Below are positions 45,428 to 54,322 of a stretch of DNA of 64,000 nucleotides, one piece after another. Location: contig CALHWB010000019.1 in NCBI GenBank assembly GCA_938036835.1, forward strand, positions 12,089 through 76,088, in the 5' to 3' direction. The notes beneath the pieces were generated by a model. It saw only the letters and a list, made by a program, of their open reading frames with translations, ran no database searches and was not told the DNA's origin. The first letter of the stretch is position 1; each line of letters begins with the position of its first letter. The DNA is from an uncultured Propionibacterium sp. GTDB lineage: Bacteria > Actinomycetota > Actinomycetes > Propionibacteriales > Propionibacteriaceae. Made by a program: the position numbers and the translations under genes.

Positions 45428-46627
45428 TCATTGCGAGTTCAAGGCAGCGGTCGGTGGGGTGCGGGCCGCCCGGATCGCCGGGTACAATCCCGCTAGCGCC
45501 CCAATCGCGATTGTGACTCCGAGTCCCAATGCCACCATCAGGGGTGGCAGCGAGTACGGCCAATGGTTCAGAGCAGCCATCACCGCGGTGACGGCGGCAC
45601 CGATCAGGGCACCTAGCAGGCCACCCAGCCCGGCCAATAACAGCGCCTCGGCCAGGAACTGGGCCAGGATATGCTTGCGCATCGCTCCCAGGGCCCGGCG
45701 CAACCCGATCTCGCGGCGACGCTCAAGCACCGAGATGATCATGGTGTTTGCGACCCCGATGCCGCCCACTAGCAGGGCGATCGAACCAACCCCAACCAGC
45801 AGAGCAGTGAAGGTCTTGTCTGCGGCATTCTTGGCGGCCAGCGCGTCCGATGGCCTGGAGACCTGCACGGTATTGGGTTGCTGTGGGGCGATGGTGGGCG
45901 CGATCAGCTTGCGGACCTGCTCCACTTTGTCGTTCTGGCTGCGTTGGTAGACGGTACTCGGGCGACCATCGTGACCAAACAGCTGGGTGGCGGTCTGCTG
46001 CCCGATCAGCGCCGCATTGTCCAATTCGGGGGCCAGGGCCACGGGTTTGAGGATCCCGACCACGGTGAACCAGGTGCCGCCCAGCCAGACCTGGGTACCG
46101 GGTTTGACCACCCCGAGTCGTTGCGCGGCATTGGCGCCGAGCACGGTGGCCGGATAGCTGGCGGTGGCCTGGTTCAGCCAGCTGCCGCTGGCCACCTCAC
46201 CGGCCACGACGTCCAGCAGGGACAGATCCGCTGCCTGGGTGCTGATGCCACCGGTGGCCTCCTTTTCGCTTAGCGAACTGCGGTAGACCGGGGTACCGAC
46301 CCGCCCGGTGGAACTGACCTGTTGGACCCCGTCGATCAGGCTGAGTTTGCCGACTGAATCGGCTGGTAGCCGGGTGCTCTTGCCCGAGAAGTCCTGGCCG
46401 GCAGTGGCGGTGAGCAGGTTGGTGCCCAGGGTGTCCAGCTGGCGGGTCAGATCGGCCCGGCTGGACGAGGACACCCCGACCACGGAGATCATGGCTGCGA
46501 TCCCGATCGCGATGCCGAGTGCTGACAGGATCGCCCGGGTGGGGCGGGTACGCAGCCCGGTGCCGCCCAGCCGCAGCATGTCGGCGAATCGTAGCCGAGC
46601 CAGGCAGATGAGTTCAGTTGGTTTCAT
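45428..46627 (-). CDS. MacB-like ABC transporter permease
   Basis: This permease of 399 residues has the FtsX/MacB topology: one N-terminal helix (about 31-52), a large extracytoplasmic domain (about 55-275) and three C-terminal helices. The MISVVGVSSSS, GIGVANTMIISV and REIGLRRALGA stretches are diagnostic. With the ATPase and adaptor genes upstream it would form a mechanotransmission-type exporter of peptides, antibiotics or lipoproteins. The ATG at 46627 has AGGAGG and overlaps the ATPase gene by 14 bases. Confidence 0.88.
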   Translation of the reverse strand: MKPTELICLARLRFADMLRLGGTGLRTRPTRAILSALGIAIGIAAMISVVGVSSSSRADLTRQLDTLGTNLLTATAGQDFSGKSTRLPADSVGKLSLIDGVQQVSSTGRVGTPVYRSSLSEKEATGGISTQAADLSLLDVVAGEVASGSWLNQATASYPATVLGANAAQRLGVVKPGTQVWLGGTWFTVVGILKPVALAPELDNAALIGQQTATQLFGHDGRPSTVYQRSQNDKVEQVRKLIAPTIAPQQPNTVQVSRPSDALAAKNAADKTFTALLVGVGSIALLVGGIGVANTMIISVLERRREIGLRRALGAMRKHILAQFLAEALLLAGLGGLLGALIGAAVTAVMAALNHWPYSLPPLMVALGLGVTIAIGALAGLYPAIRAARTPPTAALNSQ

Positions 46628-47315
46628 GGTCGGCCTCCTGCCGAGCGGAGTCGCTGACGATCCGGCCATCCCGGATGGCCACCCGACGCGGTAGCCGGGC
46701 TGCGAGCTCGTTGTCGTGGGTGATGACGATGATGGTGGTGCCCTGGGCATTGAGTTCATGCAGCAATTCCACTATGGATGCCCCGGATACCGAATCGAGA
46801 TTGCCGGTCGGCTCGTCGGCCAATAGCAGCGGTGGTTCGCCCACCACTGCCCGGGCGATGGCTACCCGCTGCCGTTCGCCACCCGACAGCTGATGGGGGC
46901 GGTGCTCTAGGCGATGCTCCAATCCGACCCGGCGCAGCGCGCGAGCGGCTCGTTCCCGCCGTTCGGCGAGCGGCACTCCGACATACAGCAACCCGTCGGC
47001 CACGTTGTCCAGTGCCGTGACTCCCTCGGAGAGATGGAATTGCTGGAAGACGAAGCCGATCTGGTGAGCCCGCAGCCCCGACAGCTGGGCGTCGGAGAGC
47101 TTGCCGACGTTTACGCCCGCGATCTCCACCACCCCGGAGTCGGGTCGGTCCAGGGTACCGATCAGGTTCAGCAGGGTGGATTTGCCCGACCCGCTTGGCC
47201 CGACGATCGCAACGAACTCACCGGCCTGTACCGTGAACGACACCCCGGCGCAGGCCGCTACCGGCGGTTCTCCATAGCTGCGCTGGACATCGCGGACACA
47301 CAGCAGATCGCTCAT
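46614..47315 (-). CDS. MacB/LolD-like ABC transporter ATP-binding protein
   Basis: A 233-residue ABC ATPase with Walker A GPSGSGKST, Q-loop FVFQQF, signature LSGGERQR, Walker B LLLADEPTGNLD and the switch ITHD. The sequence is of the LolD/MacB/FtsE type, which pairs with FtsX-like permeases such as the next gene. The ATG at 47315 overlaps the adaptor's stop as ATGA, so all genes of the set are translationally linked. Confidence 0.9.
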   Translation of the reverse strand: MSDLLCVRDVQRSYGEPPVAACAGVSFTVQAGEFVAIVGPSGSGKSTLLNLIGTLDRPDSGVVEIAGVNVGKLSDAQLSGLRAHQIGFVFQQFHLSEGVTALDNVADGLLYVGVPLAERRERAARALRRVGLEHRLEHRPHQLSGGERQRVAIARAVVGEPPLLLADEPTGNLDSVSGASIVELLHELNAQGTTIIVITHDNELAARLPRRVAIRDGRIVSDSARQEADHETN

Positions 47316-48454
47316 CGCTGTGGTACCACCACGCGCTGGCCCTCGCTGATGCCTTCGCCCGAAATCTCGACCCGGCCGGCGGCGAACAGCCCGGTGGTGA
47401 CTGGCACCTTCTGGGTGGTGCCGTCCTCGTGCACGATCTCGACACCGAATTGGCTTGGGGTGAGGGCAAGCAGGGCACCAACCGGCACCGACAGCACGTT
47501 CTCGCGGCGTTCGCTGGGCAGGCCGATGGTCAATGAGGATTCCTGCAACGGCGCGGTCACCGACAGATCGTCGGGGGTGATGGTGATCGGGATCACCCGC
47601 TCCTTGTTGTCGCCGCTGCCGGATTTCTCGGTTGGCGTGCCGACCGAGGTTATGGTACCGGTGGTGTTCACCCCGCCGGGTAGCCGCAGGTTGACCTTAT
47701 TGCCCACCACGGCCAGGTTCTGATCGGCCAGTTTCAGATTGGCGTCTACCACCTGATTGGCGCTGGTCACGTTGTACAAGGCGGCATCGGCGCCCGTCCG
47801 GTCGCCCACCCGGGCACTGAGCGTGCCCACCCGGATGTCCCCGTCGGCGAACTGGATGGTCCCCAATGGGATTCTGCCGGTCTGCTCCATGCCCATCGCC
47901 TTCTGCCATCTGGTGACCGCGTTGGCAGTGACCCAGTCAAACCGGTTGTCGGGCTCATCGGTGAAGAAGCCGAGGATACGCAGCCCATTCTCCAACTGAC
48001 GAATATCCTCCCCGTCCTTCATGGAGATGTCGAAATCCCGCCAGGCGGGTATCGTGCCCCCCATCAGATAGGCGGCCCGGTCTGCTACCTGGTAGAGCTT
48101 GTCACCGTGGTGCAGCACCGTTCCCGGGGTGGGCAATTGGGTCACCACTCCGTCGAAGGATGACTTCAGGGCACGCGGATCGGAGAACCGCAGGGTGCCA
48201 CTGGCGCTGGTCTCACCGGCCAGCACACCGCGGGTGATCTGCTCGGTGGCGCCGCTGAATGTGGAACTGGGGGCCGCCTGGGCGGACTTGGGGGGCAGCA
48301 CCCCCGTGATGGTTCCGGCCCAGGTGCCACCGCCCAGCAGGGCGACCGCTAGTGCCGTGGTGCCCAGTACTCGGCGTCTGGTGAGGACTGGTCGCCGGTT
48401 TGCGGATGAATCGTTCACCTCGGTCTCCGCGGTGTTGTCGTAATCTGCCGGCAT
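47312..48454 (-). CDS. membrane-anchored efflux adaptor with peptidoglycan-binding-like region
   Basis: A 380-residue protein. One N-terminal hydrophobic segment (about residues 27-47) is followed by an extracytoplasmic domain. The central stretch (around DIRQLENGLRILGFF and TANAVTRWQKAMGM) resembles a PG_binding_1 domain, inserted where MFP/HlyD adaptors carry their hairpin. The beta-barrel and C-terminal regions resemble MacA-like adaptors. It should link the MacB-like complex to the wall. Its ATG overlaps the lipoprotein stop (TGATG). Confidence 0.8.
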   Translation of the reverse strand: MPADYDNTAETEVNDSSANRRPVLTRRRVLGTTALAVALLGGGTWAGTITGVLPPKSAQAAPSSTFSGATEQITRGVLAGETSASGTLRFSDPRALKSSFDGVVTQLPTPGTVLHHGDKLYQVADRAAYLMGGTIPAWRDFDISMKDGEDIRQLENGLRILGFFTDEPDNRFDWVTANAVTRWQKAMGMEQTGRIPLGTIQFADGDIRVGTLSARVGDRTGADAALYNVTSANQVVDANLKLADQNLAVVGNKVNLRLPGGVNTTGTITSVGTPTEKSGSGDNKERVIPITITPDDLSVTAPLQESSLTIGLPSERRENVLSVPVGALLALTPSQFGVEIVHEDGTTQKVPVTTGLFAAGRVEISGEGISEGQRVVVPQR

Positions 48455-48915
48455 CACTTGGCCGTTTCCTGATCGGCGAAGCACTTCTCGATCGCCTCCG
48501 GCGGCACATCCGGCAGGGTCAGGCCTCGGCCGGGTTCCGGATCGGCAACGTTATAGCCCTGCTCACGCAGGCACTGGGCGGCCTTGACCGACCTCTCATA
48601 GATCTCTGGGTCGTTGCCGACAGTGGCTTCTGCTCCGGGCGCGGGGCCGAGCTTGTTGGAGCACTGCTGCACGGCTTCGTTGAAGGCTTCCGGATCCCCT
48701 TCGGGCTGGTAGTTCTTTTCTTCGGGGCTGCCGGGGTCGGGCATGTTGAAGCCCGCTTCGCGCATGCACTGGGCAAATTTCAGTGCGTAGGCGTCGACTG
48801 CCGAGGCGCTGGCGGTGTCGTTTGATGTTGAACTACCACCTGCGCATCCGGTCAGCAGCCCGGCCAGACAGATTGCTCCGACGGCCAGCGTGGTGGTGAT
48901 TCCGGTCTTCTTCAT
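48454..48915 (-). CDS. lipoprotein with two Cys-containing repeats
   Basis: A 153-residue lipoprotein. The signal peptide ends in the lipobox LLTGC (residues 20-24, lipidated Cys24). Two repeats follow, starting FAQCMREAGFNMPDP and AAQCLREQGYNVADP, each with one Cys at its start and another Cys later (in QQCSNKL and EKCFAD). Four mature cysteines may form two disulfides, a possible client of the DsbA-like proteins elsewhere in the window. Its place as first gene of the exporter operon suggests a substrate-binding or sensor role. AGGAG precedes the ATG at 48915. Confidence 0.82.
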   Translation of the reverse strand: MKKTGITTTLAVGAICLAGLLTGCAGGSSTSNDTASASAVDAYALKFAQCMREAGFNMPDPGSPEEKNYQPEGDPEAFNEAVQQCSNKLGPAPGAEATVGNDPEIYERSVKAAQCLREQGYNVADPEPGRGLTLPDVPPEAIEKCFADQETAK

Positions 48916-48979
48916 GACACTCCTACAACAGAATCCGCGCCGGACCCTCCGTGCGGATGCGGCAAGCCAATCAGAGGAG

Positions 48980-49023
48980 ATGTTGCGACAACGTTCAGGA
49001 AAGTCTTTATGTTGCGACAACAT
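48980..49023. promoter_or_regulatory. twin palindromes in the divergent exporter / two-component promoter
   Basis: ATGTTGCGACAACAT at 49009-49023 is a perfect 6-3-6 inverted repeat. A near copy, ATGTTGCGACAACGT at 48980-48994, lies 29 bases upstream. Both fall in the gap between the lipoprotein and response regulator starts, and they flank a possible plus-strand -10 (CTTTAT). They are the best operator candidates in the window. Confidence 0.6.
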
Positions 49024-49080
49024 CGTGGCGGTATCGTGCCTAAGGGGTGCCGGTTCTCATTGGGTGGAAAGGTGGCTGGC

Positions 49081-49758
49081 GTGCGGGTGCTGGTGGTCGA
49101 GGACGAGAGCTTTCTGGCCGACGCGATCGCGACCGGATTGCGGCGGGCCTCGATGGCCGTGGATGTGGTCAATGACGGGGCGGCGGCTCTCGAACAGGTC
49201 GGCTGCAACAGTTACGATGTGGTGATTCTCGACCGTGACCTACCGATCGTCCATGGCGACGAGGTTTGTGCCCGGCTGGCCAGCGAACACCCCGAGGTAC
49301 GGGTGCTGATGCTCACCGCGGCCCGCAGCCTGGGGGATCGGGTATCGGGTTTTGAGCTGGGCGCCGACGACTACTTGATCAAACCCTTCGAGTTCCCTGA
49401 ATTGGTGGCCCGGCTGCGCGCCCTGGAAAGACGTAACCAACCCGCCCGCGAACCGGTATTGGAGTCCCATGGCATCAGATTGGATGCCTTTCGTAGGGAG
49501 GTCTATCGGGATGGCAGGTTCGTGCGTCTTAGCCCGAAGGAGTTTGCGGTGTTGCAGACTCTGATGAATGCCCGGGGCGGGGTGTTGAGCGCCGAGACGC
49601 TGCTCGAGAAGGCTTGGGATGCCAATGCCGACCCGTTCACCAATTCGATCAGAGTGACGATCTCCAATCTGCGCAAGCGGTTGGGTGAGCCCTGGGTGAT
49701 CCAGACCCTGCCTGGCACCGGCTACCGCTTTGGGGCGGATGATTCCCGTGGTCGTTAG
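49081..49758 (+). CDS. OmpR-family response regulator
   Basis: The 225-residue regulator has a receiver domain with the acidic pocket ED (7-8), the phospho-acceptor Asp51, and Lys101 in LIKPFEF. A winged-helix DNA-binding domain follows (about 130-220) with the typical ISNLRKRLG recognition-helix region and a GTGYRF ending. GGAAAGG lies about 9 bases upstream of GTG 49081. The kinase gene overlaps its end. It is divergent from the exporter operon and probably controls it through the palindromes between them. Confidence 0.93.
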   Translation: MRVLVVEDESFLADAIATGLRRASMAVDVVNDGAAALEQVGCNSYDVVILDRDLPIVHGDEVCARLASEHPEVRVLMLTAARSLGDRVSGFELGADDYLIKPFEFPELVARLRALERRNQPAREPVLESHGIRLDAFRREVYRDGRFVRLSPKEFAVLQTLMNARGGVLSAETLLEKAWDANADPFTNSIRVTISNLRKRLGEPWVIQTLPGTGYRFGADDSRGR

Positions 49759-50866
49759 CAGATGCCGCCTGAAGCTTCGGGCCAGGCTGACCCTCAGCTA
49801 TGCGGGCCTGGTCATCGGCTCCGGGTTGGTGATGATCGGACTGGTTTATCTTTACCTGCGGCTGAACCCTAAACAGTTGGAGTTGCGTCTGCCGCAGCCG
49901 GCCGGTGACAGCGGCGCGGAAGCCGTACTGGAACTACAGTCCGGTGTGCTGCTGGAATTCCTCGATGCCTTGTTGATCATCTCACTGGTTGTCCTCGGCA
50001 TTCTCGGTCTGGTTTCGGGCCTGGTCGGCTGGCTGTTGGCCGGACGCATCCTGGTCCCGTTGAAGGCGATGTCCGCGGCCGCCAGCCGGGCGGCCGCGGG
50101 GGATCTCAAGCATCCGCTGGCATTGCAGGGACCTCGCGATGAGGTCCAGGAACTGGCCGACACCTTTGACCGGATGCTGGCCTCGCTGGCCAACTCCCTG
50201 GATACCCACCGGCGGTTCGCCGCGAATGCGTCCCACGAACTGCGTACCCCGCTGGCCACCACGCAGACGATGATCGATGTCGCACTGGCCGACCCCGACG
50301 CCACGGCAAAGGAGCTTCGGGAACTGGCCATTCGAATCCGGGAAACCAACAGTGCCAATGCCGAGACCATCGATGCGCTGCTGGATCTGGCGCACGCTCA
50401 ATCGGGCAATCTGATCCGCGAGCCGGTTGACCTGGCAACCCTCACCGGTCAGGTACTCGCCGATCAGGCAGCCCGGACGACGGGCTGGCAGATCGAATCG
50501 GAGCTCACCCAGGCCGAGGTCACCGGAGACCCGGTGCTGTTGCGGCAGTTGCTGTCGAACTTGATACGCAACGCCTTGGTGCACGGCTCCGCCGCGCGAC
50601 CCATCCGGGTTCTCGTGTGCCGGATCGATGGGGCAGCCATGCTGCGGGTCAGCAATCACGGGGAGGTGATCGCGCCCGACCAGGTGGCGATGTTGTGCGA
50701 ACCCTTCGTCCGGGGACACGGTCGCACGGTCACCAGGGGCAGGGGGCACGGGCTGGGATTGGCCATCGTCGCGGCGATCGTCACCGCTCATGCCGGGGAA
50801 TTGGACCTAGTGGCCAACCCGGAAGGCGGTTTGACGGTCACCGTCACGCTGCCTGTGACCGGTTGA
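49739..50866 (+). CDS. sensor histidine kinase
   Basis: A 375-residue membrane kinase with two helices (about 20-40 and 78-101) around a short extracytoplasmic loop of about 35 residues. A HAMP region follows, then the H-box ASHELRTPLA with phospho-acceptor His166. The ATPase domain has RNALVHG (N box) and GHGLGLAIV (G box). The short loop suggests that it senses within the membrane or through a partner such as the transporter. The ATG at 49739 overlaps the regulator by 20 bases. Confidence 0.93.
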   Translation: MIPVVVSRCRLKLRARLTLSYAGLVIGSGLVMIGLVYLYLRLNPKQLELRLPQPAGDSGAEAVLELQSGVLLEFLDALLIISLVVLGILGLVSGLVGWLLAGRILVPLKAMSAAASRAAAGDLKHPLALQGPRDEVQELADTFDRMLASLANSLDTHRRFAANASHELRTPLATTQTMIDVALADPDATAKELRELAIRIRETNSANAETIDALLDLAHAQSGNLIREPVDLATLTGQVLADQAARTTGWQIESELTQAEVTGDPVLLRQLLSNLIRNALVHGSAARPIRVLVCRIDGAAMLRVSNHGEVIAPDQVAMLCEPFVRGHGRTVTRGRGHGLGLAIVAAIVTAHAGELDLVANPEGGLTVTVTLPVTG

Positions 50867-50912
50867 GCCGTTCGGCGGCCAGTCGGATCCGGTCTGCTGG
50901 GACACTGGGTAG

Positions 50913-51404
50913 ATGCGAATTGTGGTGATCGTTGGGGCGAATACTCCGGCCGGCCGGGCAGCGCTGGAGTGTCTAGGCGGGCATCGGGCGGATTTCATCC
51001 TGGACGGCTTGGTGGACGAGGGCACCGACCCACGCTGGCTGGCCGAGCAGGTCGTCCGATTCACCCCTTTGCGATTGGGTATCACCGATGACTATGCGGT
51101 CAGTCCGGTGCTGGCCGAACGCGCCGAACTGACCCGGGATGCTGGCCTGGTCGATTGGGAATTGCCCGAGTTGATGGTGTGCTCAGGTTCCGGGGCGATC
51201 GCCGAGGTAGCCGGATTGCCCGCCGATATCGTGATCGTCTGCCTGCCCGGGATACCGGGACAGATCGCGGTGACCGCCGCGGCGCAGGCCGGTACCGGTC
51301 AGATCTGGTGGAGTTGCCCGGCCGGCAAGGAACTCCGGCTGCCCGATGGGGTGCGACAGGTGGCCGGTGGCGAACTACCCGGCCTACTACTGGCGGCGAG
51401 ATAA
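50913..51404 (+). pseudogene. eroded N-terminal domain of DXP reductoisomerase (dxr remnant)
   Basis: A 163-residue product that aligns by eye with only the N-terminal Rossmann domain of Dxr. GANTPAGRAALECL stands where GSTGSIGTQALDVI is expected. The central LAEQVVRFTPLRLGITDD stretch matches, and IVIVCLPGIPGQIAVTAAAQAG parallels the VxxAxVGAxGLxPTLAALxAG helix. The ANKESL motif has become PAGKEL. The NADPH loop is altered, and the catalytic and C-terminal domains (about 230 residues) are missing. In related genomes dxr, a site-2 protease gene and ispG are consecutive; here this fragment holds the dxr place. It could be a pseudogene or a repurposed fold. Confidence 0.6.
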
Positions 51405-51679
51405 TCCGGGTCGTTGCGCCATCCCTGGTCGGCCGGCCGGCGGGCCAACCTGGAATCTGGTTCTGCCTGCCGGGCAATTTCGATCCGACTCCGGGCTGGC
51501 CTGTTTGCGTTCAAGTACGACTCGGGTCTGATCCCTTTTAGGGAATCGGCTGGTGAGGTTCGAATTGAAGAGAGCGTTCGGATCTGTGAACTGAGGTGCG
51601 CGCGGCCACCAGAAGTGGTAGACCTTCAAGTGCACCCGAATCGTGGCCGCTGTCCCCCGTACAGCAGGAGAAAAGCTTG

Positions 51680-54322
51680 ATGTCGATCCAGACTCGCCGG
51701 CGCATCATCGCTCTGCTGATGCTACCCACCCTGGTAGCCGGACTCGTCTCAGGGACTCACCATGCGGTGGCCGATGAGAGCCATGTGGTGATAAACGAGG
51801 TCTACACTCGTGGCGGCTCGGCTAACCAGCCTTATCAGACCAAGTTCGTCGAGCTTTACAATGGTACCGGCGCACCGATCGACCTCGCCGGGCTGACACT
51901 TTCCTATGGCTCGGCGACGAGCAGCACGTCCAGTGCCTCCTGCGAACTGAACGGTACGATAGCGGCCGGCGGATATTTTCTGATCGGTACCGGCAGCAAT
52001 GGCAGCAATGGGGTACCGCTGGGCGTCGACGTGAGTTGTGCCATCAATCCCTCCGGTACCGGCGGGACGCTGGTTTTGCAGCGGGGCAGCGAGATCGTCG
52101 ATTTGGTCGGCTATGGCACCGCGGTGCGTAACGAGACCCAGGCGGCCAGCTACCCGGGCAACAATGCCGTCGCCGGTTCGATCAGCCGGACCGATGGGGT
52201 GGATACCGGAAACAACGCGGCGGACTTCACTTTCAGCGCCACGCCGAGCCCCACCCCGGCCGCGATCACGCCGAGTCCCACCCCGCAGCCCGCTACGGTG
52301 ACCATCGCTCAGATCCAGGGCACCGGTGTATCCTCGCCCCTGGTGGGACAGCAGGTGACCACCACCGGCGTGGTAACCGCGGTCTACCCGACTGGTGGTT
52401 TCGATGGGTTCTATCTGCAGACACCCGGCACGGGCGGCACCGTCGATGCCACCCCGGGAGCCTCCGACGCAATCTTCGTCCACGGCCATTCCTCGGTGCC
52501 CGCCGGGTCCTGCCAGACCGTGACGGGTACCGTCGGCGAGTACAACGGATTGACCGAGCTCACCAACATCACCCCGGTGCCGGCTACCGGTTGTGCGCCG
52601 GTAGCCGAAACGCCGCTGGCCACTTTGCCCGATGAAGCGGGCCGCGAAGCCCTGGAGGGCATGCTGGTGCGCCCAGAGGGGCAGTACACCATCACGAACA
52701 ACTATCAGCTGAACCAGTACGGTCAATTGGGACTGGCCGTTGGCGACGAACCGCTCTACCAGGCCACCGACGTTGTGCCGCCCGGGGCCGAGGCGGAGGC
52801 CTATGAGCGGGCGAACCAATCGAGATATATCACTTTGGACGATGGTTCTTCGTGGGACTATCTGCGCAATGCCAAGGCGCAGGCCTCGCCGCTGCCCTAT
52901 CTCGGCCAGGCTGCTCCGATGCGCACCGGTGCCCGGGTTTCCTTCAAGGCGCCGGTGATCCTGGATTTCCGCTCCCAGTGGAGTTTTCAGCCGGTCAGCC
53001 AGATCGTTGGGCACGACGACGCCAGCATTCCCGTGACGGTAACGAACGATCGCCCTACCAGCGCCCCTGCGGTAGGCGGCGATGTGCAGTTGGGCAGTTT
53101 CAACGTACTGAACTATTTCACCGATCTAGGCCAGGACGAGTCGGGTTGCGGCTCCTACGACGACCGTGCGGGTAACCCGGTGACCACACGGAATTGCCAG
53201 GTACGTGGGGCCTACACCCCAGCGGCATTCGCCGATCAACAAGCTAAACTGGTGTCTGCTATCAACTCGATGGGGGCCGACCTGGTGGCCCTGATGGAGG
53301 TCGAGAACTCGGCTGGGATCAGCTATGTATTCCGTGAACGTGACTACACCCTGGGTCAGTTGGTATCTGCCCTGAACGCTGCCGGCGGGCATTGGGCGCT
53401 GGCCCCGAGCCCATTGGTCACGCCCTCCAATGAGGACGTCATCCGCACTGCTTTCATCTACAACCCGGAGGTGGTGACTCCGGATGGGTCCGGCGAGATC
53501 CTGCTGGATGCCGCCTTCGCCAATGCACGTTATCCGTTCAAGCAGGCCTGGCGTCCGGTCGGCTCGGATGCCGGCTTCACGACGATCGTCAACCATTTCA
53601 AGTCGAAGGGTTCCGGCGAGGACGATGGTACCGGGCAGGGCCTGTCCAATCCTTCGCGGGAGGCGCAGGCGCGGGCGTTGACCGCCTGGGCGGCCGGTAT
53701 CCCGGGTGCGGCCTTCCTGATGGGCGATTTCAATGCCTACAGCAGGGAGACCCCGGTGCAACTCATCGAGCAGGCCGGCTACACGAATCTGGTGCGAGCC
53801 GCCGATGCCGGGCAGATCCCCGGTTGGGCTGGCGGTGAGCATTCCACCACTTACCAGTACGGTGGGCGGCTGGGTTCTCTGGACCATGTTTTCGCCAACG
53901 GTGCCGGGCTAGCAATGGTCGTTGGCGCCGGTGTCTGGGATATCAACGCCGACGAGGCCGTGGCCATGCAGTATTCGCGACGGAACTACAATGCGGTGGA
54001 TTTCTACACCACCGATCCTTTCGCCTCCTCGGATCACGATCCCGCGTTGGTGGGATTGCGGATCCAGGGCAACCCGGCGCCCAATCCGTCGCAATCGCCC
54101 GGCGGTACCAATCCCGGCACGCCGGACTCGTCGGGTCAGCCCGGAGCGGGGTCGGCGACTGGCCAGCCCGCTCCGGGTGAGGCCGGCAGTGCTTCTGGTG
54201 GTGCTATGCCCACTGGCCGGCCGATTCGGCTGCCCAATACCGGCAGCGCCGGGCTGGCCCTGGGCGCTCTGGTGTTCGCGGTCGCGGCCGGCGTGGTGTT
54301 GGTGGGCCGCCGGCATAGTTGA
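51680..54322 (+). CDS. sortase-anchored extracellular nuclease (ExeM/NucH-like)
   Basis: An 880-residue secreted protein. A signal peptide (1 to about 33) precedes a lamin-tail-like beta domain (about 34-155), a Pro/Thr linker, an OB-fold-like domain (about 210-310) and an endonuclease/exonuclease/phosphatase domain (about 475-795). Its catalytic motifs are FNVLNYF, MEVEN, LMGDFNAYSRE and the final SSDHDPALVG. A Gly/Pro/Ser spacer leads to LPNTG (851-855), a hydrophobic helix and a basic tail, the signal for covalent wall anchoring. It probably degrades extracellular DNA for nutrients or biofilm turnover. AGGAG precedes ATG 51680. It occupies the place of the site-2 protease gene. Confidence 0.9.
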   Translation: MSIQTRRRIIALLMLPTLVAGLVSGTHHAVADESHVVINEVYTRGGSANQPYQTKFVELYNGTGAPIDLAGLTLSYGSATSSTSSASCELNGTIAAGGYFLIGTGSNGSNGVPLGVDVSCAINPSGTGGTLVLQRGSEIVDLVGYGTAVRNETQAASYPGNNAVAGSISRTDGVDTGNNAADFTFSATPSPTPAAITPSPTPQPATVTIAQIQGTGVSSPLVGQQVTTTGVVTAVYPTGGFDGFYLQTPGTGGTVDATPGASDAIFVHGHSSVPAGSCQTVTGTVGEYNGLTELTNITPVPATGCAPVAETPLATLPDEAGREALEGMLVRPEGQYTITNNYQLNQYGQLGLAVGDEPLYQATDVVPPGAEAEAYERANQSRYITLDDGSSWDYLRNAKAQASPLPYLGQAAPMRTGARVSFKAPVILDFRSQWSFQPVSQIVGHDDASIPVTVTNDRPTSAPAVGGDVQLGSFNVLNYFTDLGQDESGCGSYDDRAGNPVTTRNCQVRGAYTPAAFADQQAKLVSAINSMGADLVALMEVENSAGISYVFRERDYTLGQLVSALNAAGGHWALAPSPLVTPSNEDVIRTAFIYNPEVVTPDGSGEILLDAAFANARYPFKQAWRPVGSDAGFTTIVNHFKSKGSGEDDGTGQGLSNPSREAQARALTAWAAGIPGAAFLMGDFNAYSRETPVQLIEQAGYTNLVRAADAGQIPGWAGGEHSTTYQYGGRLGSLDHVFANGAGLAMVVGAGVWDINADEAVAMQYSRRNYNAVDFYTTDPFASSDHDPALVGLRIQGNPAPNPSQSPGGTNPGTPDSSGQPGAGSATGQPAPGEAGSASGGAMPTGRPIRLPNTGSAGLALGALVFAVAAGVVLVGRRHS

